This document shows, piece by piece, positions 14,972-21,855 of a stretch of DNA of 29,290 nucleotides. Under the pieces are notes generated by a model that was not told where the DNA came from, searched no databases, and worked only from the letters and a program-made list of their open reading frames with translations. Origin of the DNA: a virus; the IMG/VR virus record IMGVR_UViG_3300050029_000092, positions 1-29,290 of that record. One strand, given 5' to 3'. The stretch's first letter is position 1. The number at the start of each line of letters is the position of its first letter. Position numbers and translations under genes: made by a program.

Positions 14972-16303
14972 TCAAACTCCTAATTCAAGTTCGCGTTCAT
15001 TCTTCAGCGCGGTGAGGCGTTGGACGGAAATTCCGAAGGCTCCCTGGTCCAACTCAATTCCCGTGGCCGTGACCTTCAGTTCCTGCGCTGCCCCGAAGAT
15101 TGGGCCGCTGCCACAGAAAGGGTCGAGGACTTTCTGTCCGGGCAGACACGTCCGGCTGAGCAGGTCCGCGTATAGTGCCACCGGCTTCTGCGCTGCGTGA
15201 CCGAGATTCCCGTCGGGGGGATAGTCCAGCACATCCCCGAGCATTTTGAGCACAGGACGCTTTCCCTTGACCGCGTAGAGGATCGTTTCATATTTGCGCT
15301 GCGGCCCCCACTCCGGCCAGGGTGCGCGCATGCCGGACTTCTTATACCAGAACAGCGGTGTGCGGAAGACGTTCCAGCCAGCGGAGGAGAACTCAGTCTT
15401 CATCGTATGGAACCAGTCGATATCGCAGAATACGTACAGGTGAGCTTGGTCTTTAGCCAGACGGTAGGACTCGGGCGCGAGGACGGCTAGGATCTTGAGG
15501 AAGTTCGCAGCGGAGTCTACGTAGCCGTGGGCTCCAGCAGCTCGACCGCCGGAGTCCCCGAACTCGTCTGCGTCCATTCCGTAAGGCGGATCGGTCAAGA
15601 TGCAATCGAACTGCGCAGCCGGAGTACTTTGCATCCAAGCCAGCGAGTCGTCGTTGAGCAATGTATGCAGGTCCGCGCTGAACGTCCGCCCAACTGATGC
15701 ACCAAGCTCCCGCTGCTTCACCTTGGCTTCTTCTTTACGTAGCACCTTGAAGGCCTCTTCCGCAGTTTTGGCCGCTTTAACTGCGGGATTCCCCAGGTGA
15801 TTTGCAATGATAATTTCCCTTCGCGTCGCTTCTTGATTAACACCTGCGGAAGACCCGCGCACTTCAAGTGCGGTAGCAGCAATTGTATGCGCAGGTGCTC
15901 CCATTGCTTCCGCTTGCTTGCTGCGGAGTGTATGAAGTTTGGCATGTGCCGCCGCCCTTTCTTGCCAGCTGAGATCCACTCGGTTGATGTTCTCGCTGAG
16001 CTCAGCTTCCTCTGCGGCGAGGGGATCGAGGTCGGAGAGGAGAGTGTAGGGGATGAAGTTAGCACGGACCCCCTCTCCGTCGTGGAGGAACTGTCCGCCG
16101 AGAGCGTAAAGATCAGTGATTGCGCGTAGTCGTCGTTCCCCCGCGACAAGGTAGTAATCATCTCCGACCACTCTGAGTACGACGGGGTGTAGGAGTCCTT
16201 GCTTAGCGATAAGATCGGAGAATTCATGGAGTTTTCCTGCGTCGAAGGTCTTGCGCTGGCGGTCAGGGGCGACGCGGATAGCGTCGATGTGGATGAGTTT
16301 CAT
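14972..16303 (-). CDS. ParB-like domain fused to DNA methyltransferase
   Basis: 443 residues from ATG 16303, overlapping the upstream membrane-protein stop. Residues 1-165 are ParB N-terminal-like (LIHIDAIRVAPDRQRKTFD; GERRLRAI at 55-62, the nucleotide-binding box; AEEAELSENINRVDLSWQER). Residues 205-440 are a Rossmann-type methyltransferase with DPPYG (238-242) before AQKPVALYADLL (371-382) and LDPFCGSGP (393-401). This motif order is that of beta-class N6-adenine or N4-cytosine enzymes. It probably methylates phage or host DNA to avoid restriction; the ParB part may give sequence targeting or clamp loading. No partner restriction enzyme is near. This fusion type is known from other phages. 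Confidence 0.85.
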   Translation of the reverse strand: MKLIHIDAIRVAPDRQRKTFDAGKLHEFSDLIAKQGLLHPVVLRVVGDDYYLVAGERRLRAITDLYALGGQFLHDGEGVRANFIPYTLLSDLDPLAAEEAELSENINRVDLSWQERAAAHAKLHTLRSKQAEAMGAPAHTIAATALEVRGSSAGVNQEATRREIIIANHLGNPAVKAAKTAEEAFKVLRKEEAKVKQRELGASVGRTFSADLHTLLNDDSLAWMQSTPAAQFDCILTDPPYGMDADEFGDSGGRAAGAHGYVDSAANFLKILAVLAPESYRLAKDQAHLYVFCDIDWFHTMKTEFSSAGWNVFRTPLFWYKKSGMRAPWPEWGPQRKYETILYAVKGKRPVLKMLGDVLDYPPDGNLGHAAQKPVALYADLLSRTCLPGQKVLDPFCGSGPIFGAAQELKVTATGIELDQGAFGISVQRLTALKNERELELGV

Positions 16304-16509
16304 TTATGTAACCAGTTAAACAAGCGCCGAAGCTCGTAGCTACGCGCCAGGGACACTAGGGTGAAGATGATTCCGATAGCGACGTTGCTGCGGAGGGGGA
16401 TCTGGATTCCGAAGAGGGGGAAGACGAGCAGCTGCGTTGACAGGGCTATCCCGTAACCCAACGCTACGTTTGCAAGGGCCTCGAAGAGGGACTGGAGTTT
16501 AGTCTGCAT
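16300..16509 (-). CDS. Small inner-membrane protein, DUF7220-like
   Basis: 69 residues from ATG 16509. Two hydrophobic segments (about residues 12-32 and 42-55) are joined by a short loop, and the chain ends in basic RSYELRRLFNWLHK. The sequence SLFEALANVALGYGIALSTQ with FPLFGI and FTLVSLARSYELRRLFN matches a widespread family of two-helix phage membrane proteins of unknown function. The stop overlaps the ParB-methyltransferase start as ATGA. A 28-bp palindromic element lies directly upstream. Confidence 0.7.
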   Translation of the reverse strand: MQTKLQSLFEALANVALGYGIALSTQLLVFPLFGIQIPLRSNVAIGIIFTLVSLARSYELRRLFNWLHK

Positions 16510-16514
16510 AATTC

Positions 16515-16542
16515 GCGTGTGTTATGATAGGATAATGCGCGC
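16515..16542 (-). promoter_or_regulatory. Palindromic operator-like element, copy d
   Basis: 28-bp element of the form GCGCGnRTTATG-n4-CATAACnCRCGC read on the - strand. This copy has half-sites GCGCGCATTATC and CATAACACACGC. It ends 6 bases before the ATG at 16509, so a bound protein would block the ribosome-binding region or early transcription. There is no ECF-type promoter next to this copy. See copies at 22496, 26300 and 28507. Confidence 0.6.
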
Positions 16543-16574
16543 GGGGTACTCACCTAAGCTTTCCCCCGTTTGCT

Positions 16575-16793
16575 TCAGTAGTCCATTGCGTTGCGAATGT
16601 CACGGACCTTCAGGGGGAGCAAGGGTCCGAGGCTCTCACGACTAGCCTTCAGTCGTGCCAGCTCTTCTTCCAGCCTGGCGATCTTGAAGTCTAGGTTCTC
16701 GCCGACTGTGCGGTCCTCGCGGGAGACGGCTTGCCCGCAGGCCATCTCTGCTCCCCCAACAGTTAAGCCGTAAGCTTGGTGGTTGTATTCCAT
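16575..16793 (-). CDS. Small coiled-coil hypothetical protein
   Basis: 72 residues from ATG 16793. Residues 33-60 form a strong predicted coiled coil (LDFKIARLEEELARLKASRE), and the N terminus contains GGAEMACGQAVSREDRTVGEN. Short proteins of this build are common in phage replication regions. No enzymatic motif is visible, and an oligomeric adaptor or structural role is possible. It is separated from the upstream gene by 195 bases that hold two hairpins. Confidence 0.6.
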   Translation of the reverse strand: MEYNHQAYGLTVGGAEMACGQAVSREDRTVGENLDFKIARLEEELARLKASRESLGPLLPLKVRDIRNAMDY

Positions 16794-16835
16794 GATTACT
16801 TACTTTCAAAGTGGCAGTTATTAATCGTAGTCCCC

Positions 16836-16870
16836 TGCACCGAAACCCCTTTCGCCAGGGTTTCGGTGCA
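16836..16870 (-). other. Perfect 13-bp hairpin
   Basis: TGCACCGAAACCC (16836-16848) pairs perfectly with GGGTTTCGGTGCA (16858-16870), with a 9-base loop. No T tract follows on either strand, so it is not a classical terminator. It could be a processing site, an mRNA stabiliser or a protein-binding palindrome. Confidence 0.7.
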
Positions 16871-16919
16871 ACACGCTTCGTCTTTTCGTCGCAGGAAGCT
16901 GTCAGGATAGCCATGATAG

Positions 16920-16951
16920 TCAACCCGAGTATTTCAGTATGCTCGGGTTGA
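16920..16951 (-). other. Perfect 10-bp hairpin
   Basis: TCAACCCGAG (16920-16929) pairs with CTCGGGTTGA (16942-16951), with a 12-base loop that can pair a little further. It lies 37 bases after the stop of the upstream gene and 49 bases before the 13-bp hairpin in the direction of transcription, so the transcript can form two stem-loops in a row. Confidence 0.65.
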
Positions 16952-16988
16952 TTACCCACGTAAAGCATTGCAGTAGGCTCGTTCACGC

Positions 16989-17471
16989 TTAGCTCGGCAG
17001 CACCAGGCCTGGGCGCTCTTGAATCTGATCTTGGTACAACTCATGGTTGATCTTGACCTTGATCACCTTCCCCTGCAGCTGGCGCCAGGCAAACGGCACC
17101 CCTGCCACGTTGGTGCCGGTGGCGTCACGGTAGTCCTTCTGGCGACGGTTCTTCCCCTTGCTGTTGTCGAGGCCGCCTTGCGGGGTCAAGTCCAAGAAAG
17201 CCCGGTCGGTCAAGGTCAGTTCCGCTGGGATGCCCAGGGCCTGGATCACTGCGGGAACCTGCACCCGGAGAGGGATGATCATGGAAACCCAGGGCTTGCC
17301 TGCGTTATCTCCCTTGCCGACGATTCCGGAGTCGGCCTTGATCTCCCCGATCACTGCCATGTAGAGGCCGTTTTCGTCGTCTGGGTTGTCGACTGGGAGA
17401 GGGGGACGCTTTTCGTTAACCTCGTTAACTTGCGCGTCCAAGAATACTGACGGATCAAATGCTGATGACAT
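16989..17471 (-). CDS. Conserved phage protein, possible ssDNA-binding protein
   Basis: 160 residues from ATG 17471. It has an acidic, Pro-rich N terminus (KRPPLPVDNPDDENGLYMAV) and then a beta-rich core (SMIIPLRVQVP; LTLTDRAFLDLTPQGGLDN). A basic patch KGKNRRQKDYRDATG follows, and then GVPFAWRQLQGKVIKVKINH. The alternating strands and basic loop could be an OB-fold that binds single-stranded DNA, which would suit the position next to recombination and replication genes. That is a guess from shape only. The usual acidic tail of SSB is missing. Confidence 0.55.
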   Translation of the reverse strand: MSSAFDPSVFLDAQVNEVNEKRPPLPVDNPDDENGLYMAVIGEIKADSGIVGKGDNAGKPWVSMIIPLRVQVPAVIQALGIPAELTLTDRAFLDLTPQGGLDNSKGKNRRQKDYRDATGTNVAGVPFAWRQLQGKVIKVKINHELYQDQIQERPGLVLPS

Positions 17472-17497
17472 GATACTTTTCCTTATAACACAAAATA

Positions 17498-17517
17498 GGG
17501 GCTGTTAACGTCGCCCC
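17498..17517 (-). terminator. Weak terminator-like hairpin
   Basis: On the - strand a GGGGC stem and GCCCC (10-base loop) are followed by TATTTTG, between the stop at 17526 and the start at 17471. The short stem makes it a partial terminator at most. Confidence 0.4.
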
Positions 17518-17525
17518 GGACACGT

Positions 17526-17708
17526 TTAGAGATACGTCGTTTGATGGCCGACGAGCTTAACCTGGACTTGGTGCACGTAGGCTGCGAAGGGAGATTCCTC
17601 CTGCAACATCGCGCCCTTGATCCAGTTGAGGATTTCCTTCTGGGTGTGCTTGGGAGCCTGGGGGACCTTGACCTCCACGACGAGCGTGGTGAATTGTTTG
17701 CGGGACAT
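17526..17708 (-). CDS. Small hypothetical protein
   Basis: 60 residues. The start is chosen at ATG 17708 because AGGAGGA lies just upstream; an in-frame ATG at 17789 lies inside the HNH gene and lacks such a site. The product starts MSRKQFTTLVVEVKVPQAPK and contains a Gln/Lys-rich helix and a beta-like end (YVHQVQVKLVGHQ). The strand-helix-strand pattern resembles small phage proteins of unknown function. It follows the HNH gene by one base. Confidence 0.55.
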   Translation of the reverse strand: MSRKQFTTLVVEVKVPQAPKHTQKEILNWIKGAMLQEESPFAAYVHQVQVKLVGHQTTYL

Positions 17709-17709
17709 G

Positions 17710-18075
17710 TTACATTCCTCCTGCACGTTTAGCTCGATTGTACTCTGTACGCTGTGCACTATCACAGGCTCTGTGATAATAGGTTTCATTCAAGCTTGGC
17801 AACTTTTTAAGGTTCTCAATCTTGTCGTGTACTCCGCAATGAGTGCAGCGTCTTTGCGTGTATTCACCGGTGGCTGCCATTGACTCTTGCCGAATACGTA
17901 GCAGTTTGTGGTAGCTTTCGCTAGGGCACACAACCAAGTTATCGTGCGCATTGTTCTGGCCATTACCATCTAAGTGATGTACACGAGCGCCCTTCGGCAA
18001 TGCGTGGCCTAGTAAGCGTTCTACTATCATTACATGCTCGTAATTGCCAGCTCCATGCGTAACATACTTTTTCAC
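17710..18075 (-). CDS. HNH homing endonuclease
   Basis: 121 residues. The start is chosen at GTG 18075, overlapping the ATPase stop as GTGA behind AGGGGG; an upstream in-frame ATG (18099) is less well placed. It is a free-standing HNH nuclease. EHVMIVERLLG is followed by GARVHHLDGNGQNNAHDNLV (His33, His34, Asn38, Asn46), the HNH_3-type core, and a C-terminal zinc site (CTHCGVH, later HRAC). Such enzymes cut intron-less alleles and spread by repair. It sits between the Sak4-like ATPase and a small gene, a typical invasion point, without disrupting either. The first in-frame section also gives GFKVKKYVTHG if the longer start is used. Confidence 0.8.
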   Translation of the reverse strand: MKKYVTHGAGNYEHVMIVERLLGHALPKGARVHHLDGNGQNNAHDNLVVCPSESYHKLLRIRQESMAATGEYTQRRCTHCGVHDKIENLKKLPSLNETYYHRACDSAQRTEYNRAKRAGGM

Positions 18076-18953
18076 TTTGAACCCCCTCTTTTTGCCCACA
18101 CGTCCATTATCTGAGCGAAGTCCGGAGTGATCTTAGCGCGATAGCCGAGCGACCGAGTCTTCGTGTCCACCCCGTAGGCAGCCGTGTCCCAGTAGAACTT
18201 ATCGGCCTCCCTTGTAGTGTAAACTATATCGGAGAACAGTGTAGGTATCTCTGTAGCGAGAGCCTTCCCGATAGCCTTAATCATAATCTTCGTTGTTTGC
18301 GTCACGCCATCCGTCTCTCGGTCGACGTGAGCTGTCATCACAAAAGGACACACAAGACCCTGAGTGCATAAGCGTAAGAAATTCATTAAGTTGTTTTGGG
18401 CAACGCCATAATCTCCTGGTGACGCCATTGGGCGAGAGCCAATTTGCATCTTCATTGCAGCGTTAGCTGTTTCAGTTAATGAATCCATCGCAAAGATTCT
18501 CTTGGAACTGAATTCATCAATAGGGCCTAGTAGTTTACCGGTTCGATCGTCTTTAAAGTTGGCGCAAGATTGCAGAATTTTAAAGAACGCGTTGTTCTCC
18601 CCACCCCGATTGGAGTCGATGGACTTGGCAAGGGCTTCGTAGCTGAGCTTCCCCACGTTGTCCGCAGTGGACATGAGAGCCTTGAGCGAAATCGGCCGTG
18701 TCGTCTGCTGGTGCCAGAAGATGTTCGCAGGAGGCTCCTGGTTCTTATCCCGGTAGTATCCGAGGAAGGATTCCAGGCCGGTCTCGGTGAAGAGGATGCA
18801 AAGCTCAAACCCGTTCTTCGCAGCCCAGTCGGCCAGGGTTCCCAGGGCGTAGGTCTTTCCCGTTCCGCCTAGGCCCATTAAGCAGACCTTAGGTCCGATG
18901 AGCTGTTGTTGATCCTGCGTGACGGTTGTCTCAGGGGTGATAGGTGAGGTCAT
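18072..18953 (-). CDS. Sak4-like RecA-type recombination ATPase
   Basis: 293 residues from ATG 18953, overlapping the upstream stop as ATGA. Walker A is GLGGTGKT (27-34), with a preceding beta strand PKVCLM. A Walker B-like strand is RIFAMDSLTE near residue 155, and QIGSRPMASPGDYGVAQNN follows. The arrangement matches the AAA_24/Sak4 family of phage single-strand annealing proteins, which work with a phage SSB and an exonuclease in recombination. A Cas4/RecB-like nuclease is encoded two genes upstream, consistent with such a pathway. Confidence 0.8.
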   Translation of the reverse strand: MTSPITPETTVTQDQQQLIGPKVCLMGLGGTGKTYALGTLADWAAKNGFELCILFTETGLESFLGYYRDKNQEPPANIFWHQQTTRPISLKALMSTADNVGKLSYEALAKSIDSNRGGENNAFFKILQSCANFKDDRTGKLLGPIDEFSSKRIFAMDSLTETANAAMKMQIGSRPMASPGDYGVAQNNLMNFLRLCTQGLVCPFVMTAHVDRETDGVTQTTKIMIKAIGKALATEIPTLFSDIVYTTREADKFYWDTAAYGVDTKTRSLGYRAKITPDFAQIMDVWAKRGGSK

Positions 18954-19198
18954 TCTTCTTCTCCTTCGTCTTCGTCGTTCTTAAACCAATCCTCAAGTGC
19001 CCAGTCGTAATTGTCCCAGTTATCTACTCCGCCGTTTTCCAGGGCGCCAAGTTTGTCCAGCCTGCGCTGGTCGTCGTGGGAAGGTTTACCTAGCCGTACT
19101 AACACAGCGTCAAACAGTTGCTGCACCGTAGGCTCCATTTGTTCGCGTAATTCATTCAAGAATGTTTGCGAGGTCTGAGTAAGTTCTGCTACTTTCAT
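18950..19198 (-). CDS. Acidic small hypothetical protein
   Basis: 82 residues from ATG 19198, overlapping its neighbours on both sides by four bases. Helical N-terminal half (TSQTFLNELREQMEPTVQQL) and a very acidic C terminus (WFKNDEDEGEEE). The acidic tail with Trp/Tyr could mimic DNA or contact a basic partner; the adjacent ATPase is one candidate. No family is recognised. Confidence 0.6.
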   Translation of the reverse strand: MKVAELTQTSQTFLNELREQMEPTVQQLFDAVLVRLGKPSHDDQRRLDKLGALENGGVDNWDNYDWALEDWFKNDEDEGEEE

Positions 19199-19590
19199 AA
19201 TTGCCCTTTCAAGGCTGTGGTTAAATGGAGTCGGAATTCCCGCGCGACTGCTTCCGGCGGGAAATCCTCAAATAGTCGCTCCGTGTGGTCAACGAGGAGG
19301 GAGCCCGGGACATGCCAGCGGGAGTCGTGGTGCTCGCAGGAGACGTGGACGCAGAGGAAGTCTTGCTGGACTCCCCGGGAATCCGCGACTGCGAGGCGCG
19401 CCCAGACTTCTCCACACTTGGGGCAGAAGTAGGCGAGGGAACTCCGTTGCCAGCGGAGGTCTGCTCGACCGGAGTCATAGCTGATCGGCCCGAGGAACTC
19501 CCCTCCGACGAGGATGGCTCCGGAATAGATCTCGTGGAGAGTTCCGTCTGGGTCAACCCAGCCTTGCGCGCGAGGATATTCTTGAGACAT
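19195..19590 (-). CDS. Zinc-finger-containing conserved phage protein
   Basis: 131 residues from ATG 19590 behind GAGGG; upstream in this frame there is a stop without another ATG. The centre holds YFCPKCGEVWARL and then CVHVSCEHH, a likely zinc site. The N terminus (GWVDPDGTLHEIYSGAILVG) is beta-rich. Proteins of this length and motif are common in phages with this replication set, and their function is unknown. A second frame with its own start (ATG 19655) runs across the whole gene; see findings. Confidence 0.6.
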   Translation of the reverse strand: MSQEYPRAQGWVDPDGTLHEIYSGAILVGGEFLGPISYDSGRADLRWQRSSLAYFCPKCGEVWARLAVADSRGVQQDFLCVHVSCEHHDSRWHVPGSLLVDHTERLFEDFPPEAVAREFRLHLTTALKGQL

Positions 19591-19651
19591 AGGGTTTCCC
19601 TCTTCGGAGTCTCTGTGAGGTCTGGGACGTAGAACTTAGACTGCCAGCGGT

Positions 19652-20587
19652 TCATTCATCCTCTCCTTCCAGTACAGTCTCCGTCCGCGTGACCGGATCC
19701 CACACACGATGCTCAAACTGTTGTTGTAGCAAAGCCTCAGGAGCCCGCATTTGGCACACGGATTTAAACTGACAACCCCCATATTCGGCGCAGGCGTGAT
19801 CTAAGTTCCAACCCCAGTAGTCAGACTCCCAGGCTTGTTTCATGCGAGCAAGATCCCGCATTAGTTGCTCATACCAACGATCAACTAACCAGGTTGGTCT
19901 ATACGTTATAGCTTGAAGTGTATCATAGCGCGTCTTCAAGATTGATACTCCCCGCACTAAACAGCCATCTAGCTTTATCCCGGCACGTCCGGCCCCCCAG
20001 ACGTATGAAGTAAATTGCGACCTTAAATCCCACTGTCGTGGCCAAGATGCGCCCAATTGACTAGTCGTCTTATCGTCCTCCATTAAGCGCATACCCTCAT
20101 AGTCCACAAGCATATCCATACGACCCGAATAAAGCAGGGGATCTCCCGTCACTGGATGGACAATATCCAGCGGCTCCAGGAAGGAGAACTCAATCCCGCG
20201 CTTGCCGCCTGGGAGAGTCATGGGAATCGCCTTGTCCACGCCCAGCGGATATGCCTCGAAGTAATACTCCAACGCTCCCGCCATACGCTCCGCGGACTTG
20301 GGAGACTCCGGCGGGCACTCAAAGGTTCCGTAAGCTTCGAGTAGCGCCTTCAATCCGATGGCGATAGACTCGTCTGGGGAATGCCCGTCGATGTAGAACG
20401 CTGCGCGGGCTTTCTCCAGCCCGTGGGCGTAGGCTGCGCCAGCGTGAAGGTGGACCGACTGGTTGCGAGGCTTCCAGTGGAGCATAGAACCCAAGTACGC
20501 CGCCTGCTCACAGGACTTGAACTGCGCCATCAGGGAGGAGTCGATAACAGAGGGAAAGGGAGGGCGATTAGAAGGGGATGTCATCAT
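19652..20587 (-). CDS. PD-(D/E)XK nuclease, Cas4/RecB-like with probable Fe-S cluster
   Basis: 311 residues from ATG 20587 (a second ATG follows directly). The nuclease core is SGRMDMLVDYEG (Asp158), then MEDDKTTSQ (Asp171, Lys173), then QFTSY (Gln191 to Tyr195), the QxxxY motif of Cas4/RecB-type exonucleases. Four cysteines are placed as in the iron-sulphur staple of AddB and Cas4: Cys26 at the N terminus (FKSCEQAAYL) and Cys266, Cys272 and Cys278 at the C terminus (CAEYGGCQFKSVC). It probably resects DNA ends for the Sak4-like annealing ATPase encoded downstream. The first 20 bases overlap the preceding gene. Confidence 0.85.
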   Translation of the reverse strand: MMTSPSNRPPFPSVIDSSLMAQFKSCEQAAYLGSMLHWKPRNQSVHLHAGAAYAHGLEKARAAFYIDGHSPDESIAIGLKALLEAYGTFECPPESPKSAERMAGALEYYFEAYPLGVDKAIPMTLPGGKRGIEFSFLEPLDIVHPVTGDPLLYSGRMDMLVDYEGMRLMEDDKTTSQLGASWPRQWDLRSQFTSYVWGAGRAGIKLDGCLVRGVSILKTRYDTLQAITYRPTWLVDRWYEQLMRDLARMKQAWESDYWGWNLDHACAEYGGCQFKSVCQMRAPEALLQQQFEHRVWDPVTRTETVLEGEDE

Positions 20588-20858
20588 GCGCTCCCAAAAC
20601 TCCTACCTTCGACGCACCTACCAGCAAGGGCTCATACTGGGCCTCTGACATTCCGACTGCGACAGCTTTCGCATTCGCCTTGGCAGTACCGACTACCTGC
20701 ACTGTGATCACACGAAACACTTCGGCTAGGCTTTCATTCGTCAGTCGAATCTCTTGGCTGCCATTTGTGTCGGCTAGCTTCACCAAGCCAACTAACTGAT
20801 TCGGATATTCTGTATCATAACTAGGCCGACGCTCGATTGTCAATGCTTTGACTTCCAT
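20568..20858 (-). CDS. Conserved hypothetical protein
   Basis: 96 residues from ATG 20858 behind AAGGAGAAG. The pattern (VGLVKLADTNGSQEIRLTNE, VFRVITVQVVGTA) is alternating beta strands and a helix. It overlaps the nuclease gene by 20 bases, so the two are translated together. No motif identifies it. A role next to the nuclease and annealing proteins is possible. Confidence 0.6.
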   Translation of the reverse strand: MEVKALTIERRPSYDTEYPNQLVGLVKLADTNGSQEIRLTNESLAEVFRVITVQVVGTAKANAKAVAVGMSEAQYEPLLVGASKVGVLGAHDDIPF

Positions 20859-21028
20859 TTCTCTTCTCCTTCTAACTCGTCCGGAAACTGCCGAACACAG
20901 AAATGGTGGGGTGGCAGGGAGCTATCCTACCGACTCAACTCAGCTAATTATGTGATGCGGTAGCCTTCCCGGAGGGATGAGCACCTGTAACTTCGTGTCC
21001 TCGCATTTACTTTGCCACCCCGTAAACT

Positions 21029-21262
21029 TTACATCCCCTCCAACTCGGACAGCAGGTCCTCTTGTGCCGGTGCCACGGAGCGCTTGGCTCCCGAGGCCGA
21101 GACCCGCTTCGTCGTGGCAGCTGCCCGGGCTGCGGAGAGCCGTCCGGCGCGAAGGTAGATCACTGCCTCCCGCATTTCCTCGATGGTTAGCTCATTCGCT
21201 GCAGCGCGAAGTCGCCAGGAGGAGATCTTGGATTGGAGTTCCAGGGAGATTGGGCCGCTCAT
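21029..21262 (-). CDS. Small helical basic hypothetical protein
   Basis: 77 residues from ATG 21262. It begins MSGPISLELQSKISSWRLRA, followed by ELTIEEMREAVIYLRAGRLS and a Lys/Arg/Ala-rich stretch (AARAAATTKRVSASGAKR), and ends acidic. The basic centre suggests nucleic-acid contact. Similar short proteins occur in many phage early operons without a known role. Confidence 0.6.
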   Translation of the reverse strand: MSGPISLELQSKISSWRLRAAANELTIEEMREAVIYLRAGRLSAARAAATTKRVSASGAKRSVAPAQEDLLSELEGM

Positions 21263-21387
21263 AGTATGATTCCTTTCGGTGTTAGGCTAGTCGGCATCTC
21301 CAGTACGCAACGCCTGGCGATGGTTACTGTGGCCCAGATATTTACTAGCAGGGCTAGCGCAGCTATCACTACAAGCAAGCGGATCAT
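21259..21387 (-). CDS. 42-residue single-pass membrane protein
   Basis: A short gene that exactly fills the gap between its neighbours: ATG 21387 overlaps the upstream stop and TGA 21259 overlaps the downstream start, both as ATGA, with a GGGGAGGGGG purine tract upstream. Residues 3-25 form one membrane helix (IRLLVVIAALALLVNIWATV), followed by ARRC and a short polar tail ending in KGIIL. Function unknown. The hydrophobic N terminus could also be read as an uncleaved signal anchor. Confidence 0.65.
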   Translation of the reverse strand: MIRLLVVIAALALLVNIWATVTIARRCVLEMPTSLTPKGIIL

Positions 21388-21665
21388 ACCCCCTCCCCGC
21401 ATAGGACTTTCTCTAACGCTTTGACTGCCTCAGGGCTCCCGTTGACAACAAACGCTCCGGGAGTTGCGCTGGTCCAGGCAGCAAGATCCAGATGCCCGTT
21501 AGCGAAGTACCCGCGGATCAGGTCCACGAGGAATCTCGAGTAAGCCCCGTGCGGAATCCTCCCTTCTAGCTCGGAGTACAGGTGCGCGCTGAGCTGGGTG
21601 TACACAGGCAGGGGAAGTGCCACATTTAATTGCTGCGAGGGTATCAGATTAGCATGCTTCGCCAT
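21384..21665 (-). CDS. Small protein, possible ribbon-helix-helix DNA-binding
   Basis: 93 residues. The start is taken at ATG 21665 behind AAGGAGA; the frame is open upstream to 21704. After KHANLIPSQQL the segment LNVALPLPVYTQLSAHLYSE resembles the short beta strand and first helix of Arc/MetJ-type regulators. RIPHGAYSRFLVDLIRGYF could be the second helix. The family assignment is tentative. If right, it could be a phage transcription factor. Confidence 0.55.
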   Translation of the reverse strand: MAKHANLIPSQQLNVALPLPVYTQLSAHLYSELEGRIPHGAYSRFLVDLIRGYFANGHLDLAAWTSATPGAFVVNGSPEAVKALEKVLCGEGV

Positions 21666-21855
21666 TATCGTCTCCTTCAGGTTGCAGCGGGTCTTCTTCC
21701 TCATCCACTACGACTTCATGCCGAGTCATGAGCAGGTGACTCACGGCGATGCTTGCAATAGTATCTTCACTGTCGCCTTCGAGCGTCAAGGAAGTCCAGT
21801 CGGGAGTTTCCTCCCAGGGTTGCACGAGGGGACGTGCGAGTAATTTGATGGTCAT
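21649..21855 (-). CDS. Small acidic hypothetical protein
   Basis: 68 residues from ATG 21855, overlapping the stop of the upstream gene as ATGA. It carries TSLTLEGDSEDTIASIAVSH and an acidic end (VVVDEEEDPLQPEGDDNGE). The last 17 bases overlap the next gene and include that gene's ribosome binding site. No family recognised. Confidence 0.55.
   Translation of the reverse strand: MTIKLLARPLVQPWEETPDWTSLTLEGDSEDTIASIAVSHLLMTRHEVVVDEEEDPLQPEGDDNGEAC

Noticed and set aside
15718-16227. 169-codon frame inside the ParB-methyltransferase gene
   Set aside because: Same-strand shadow frame; the ParB motifs are clear in the accepted phase.
16642-16986. 114-codon frame from GTG 16986
   Set aside because: Runs through two strong hairpins, overlaps the coiled-coil gene in another phase and has no ribosome site.
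20859-21028. Possible 20-codon ORF and a GGGGTGGCA inverted repeat in the gap
   Set aside because: ORF too short and without a convincing ribosome site; the repeat arms are 95 bases apart. Nothing certain is seen in this gap.
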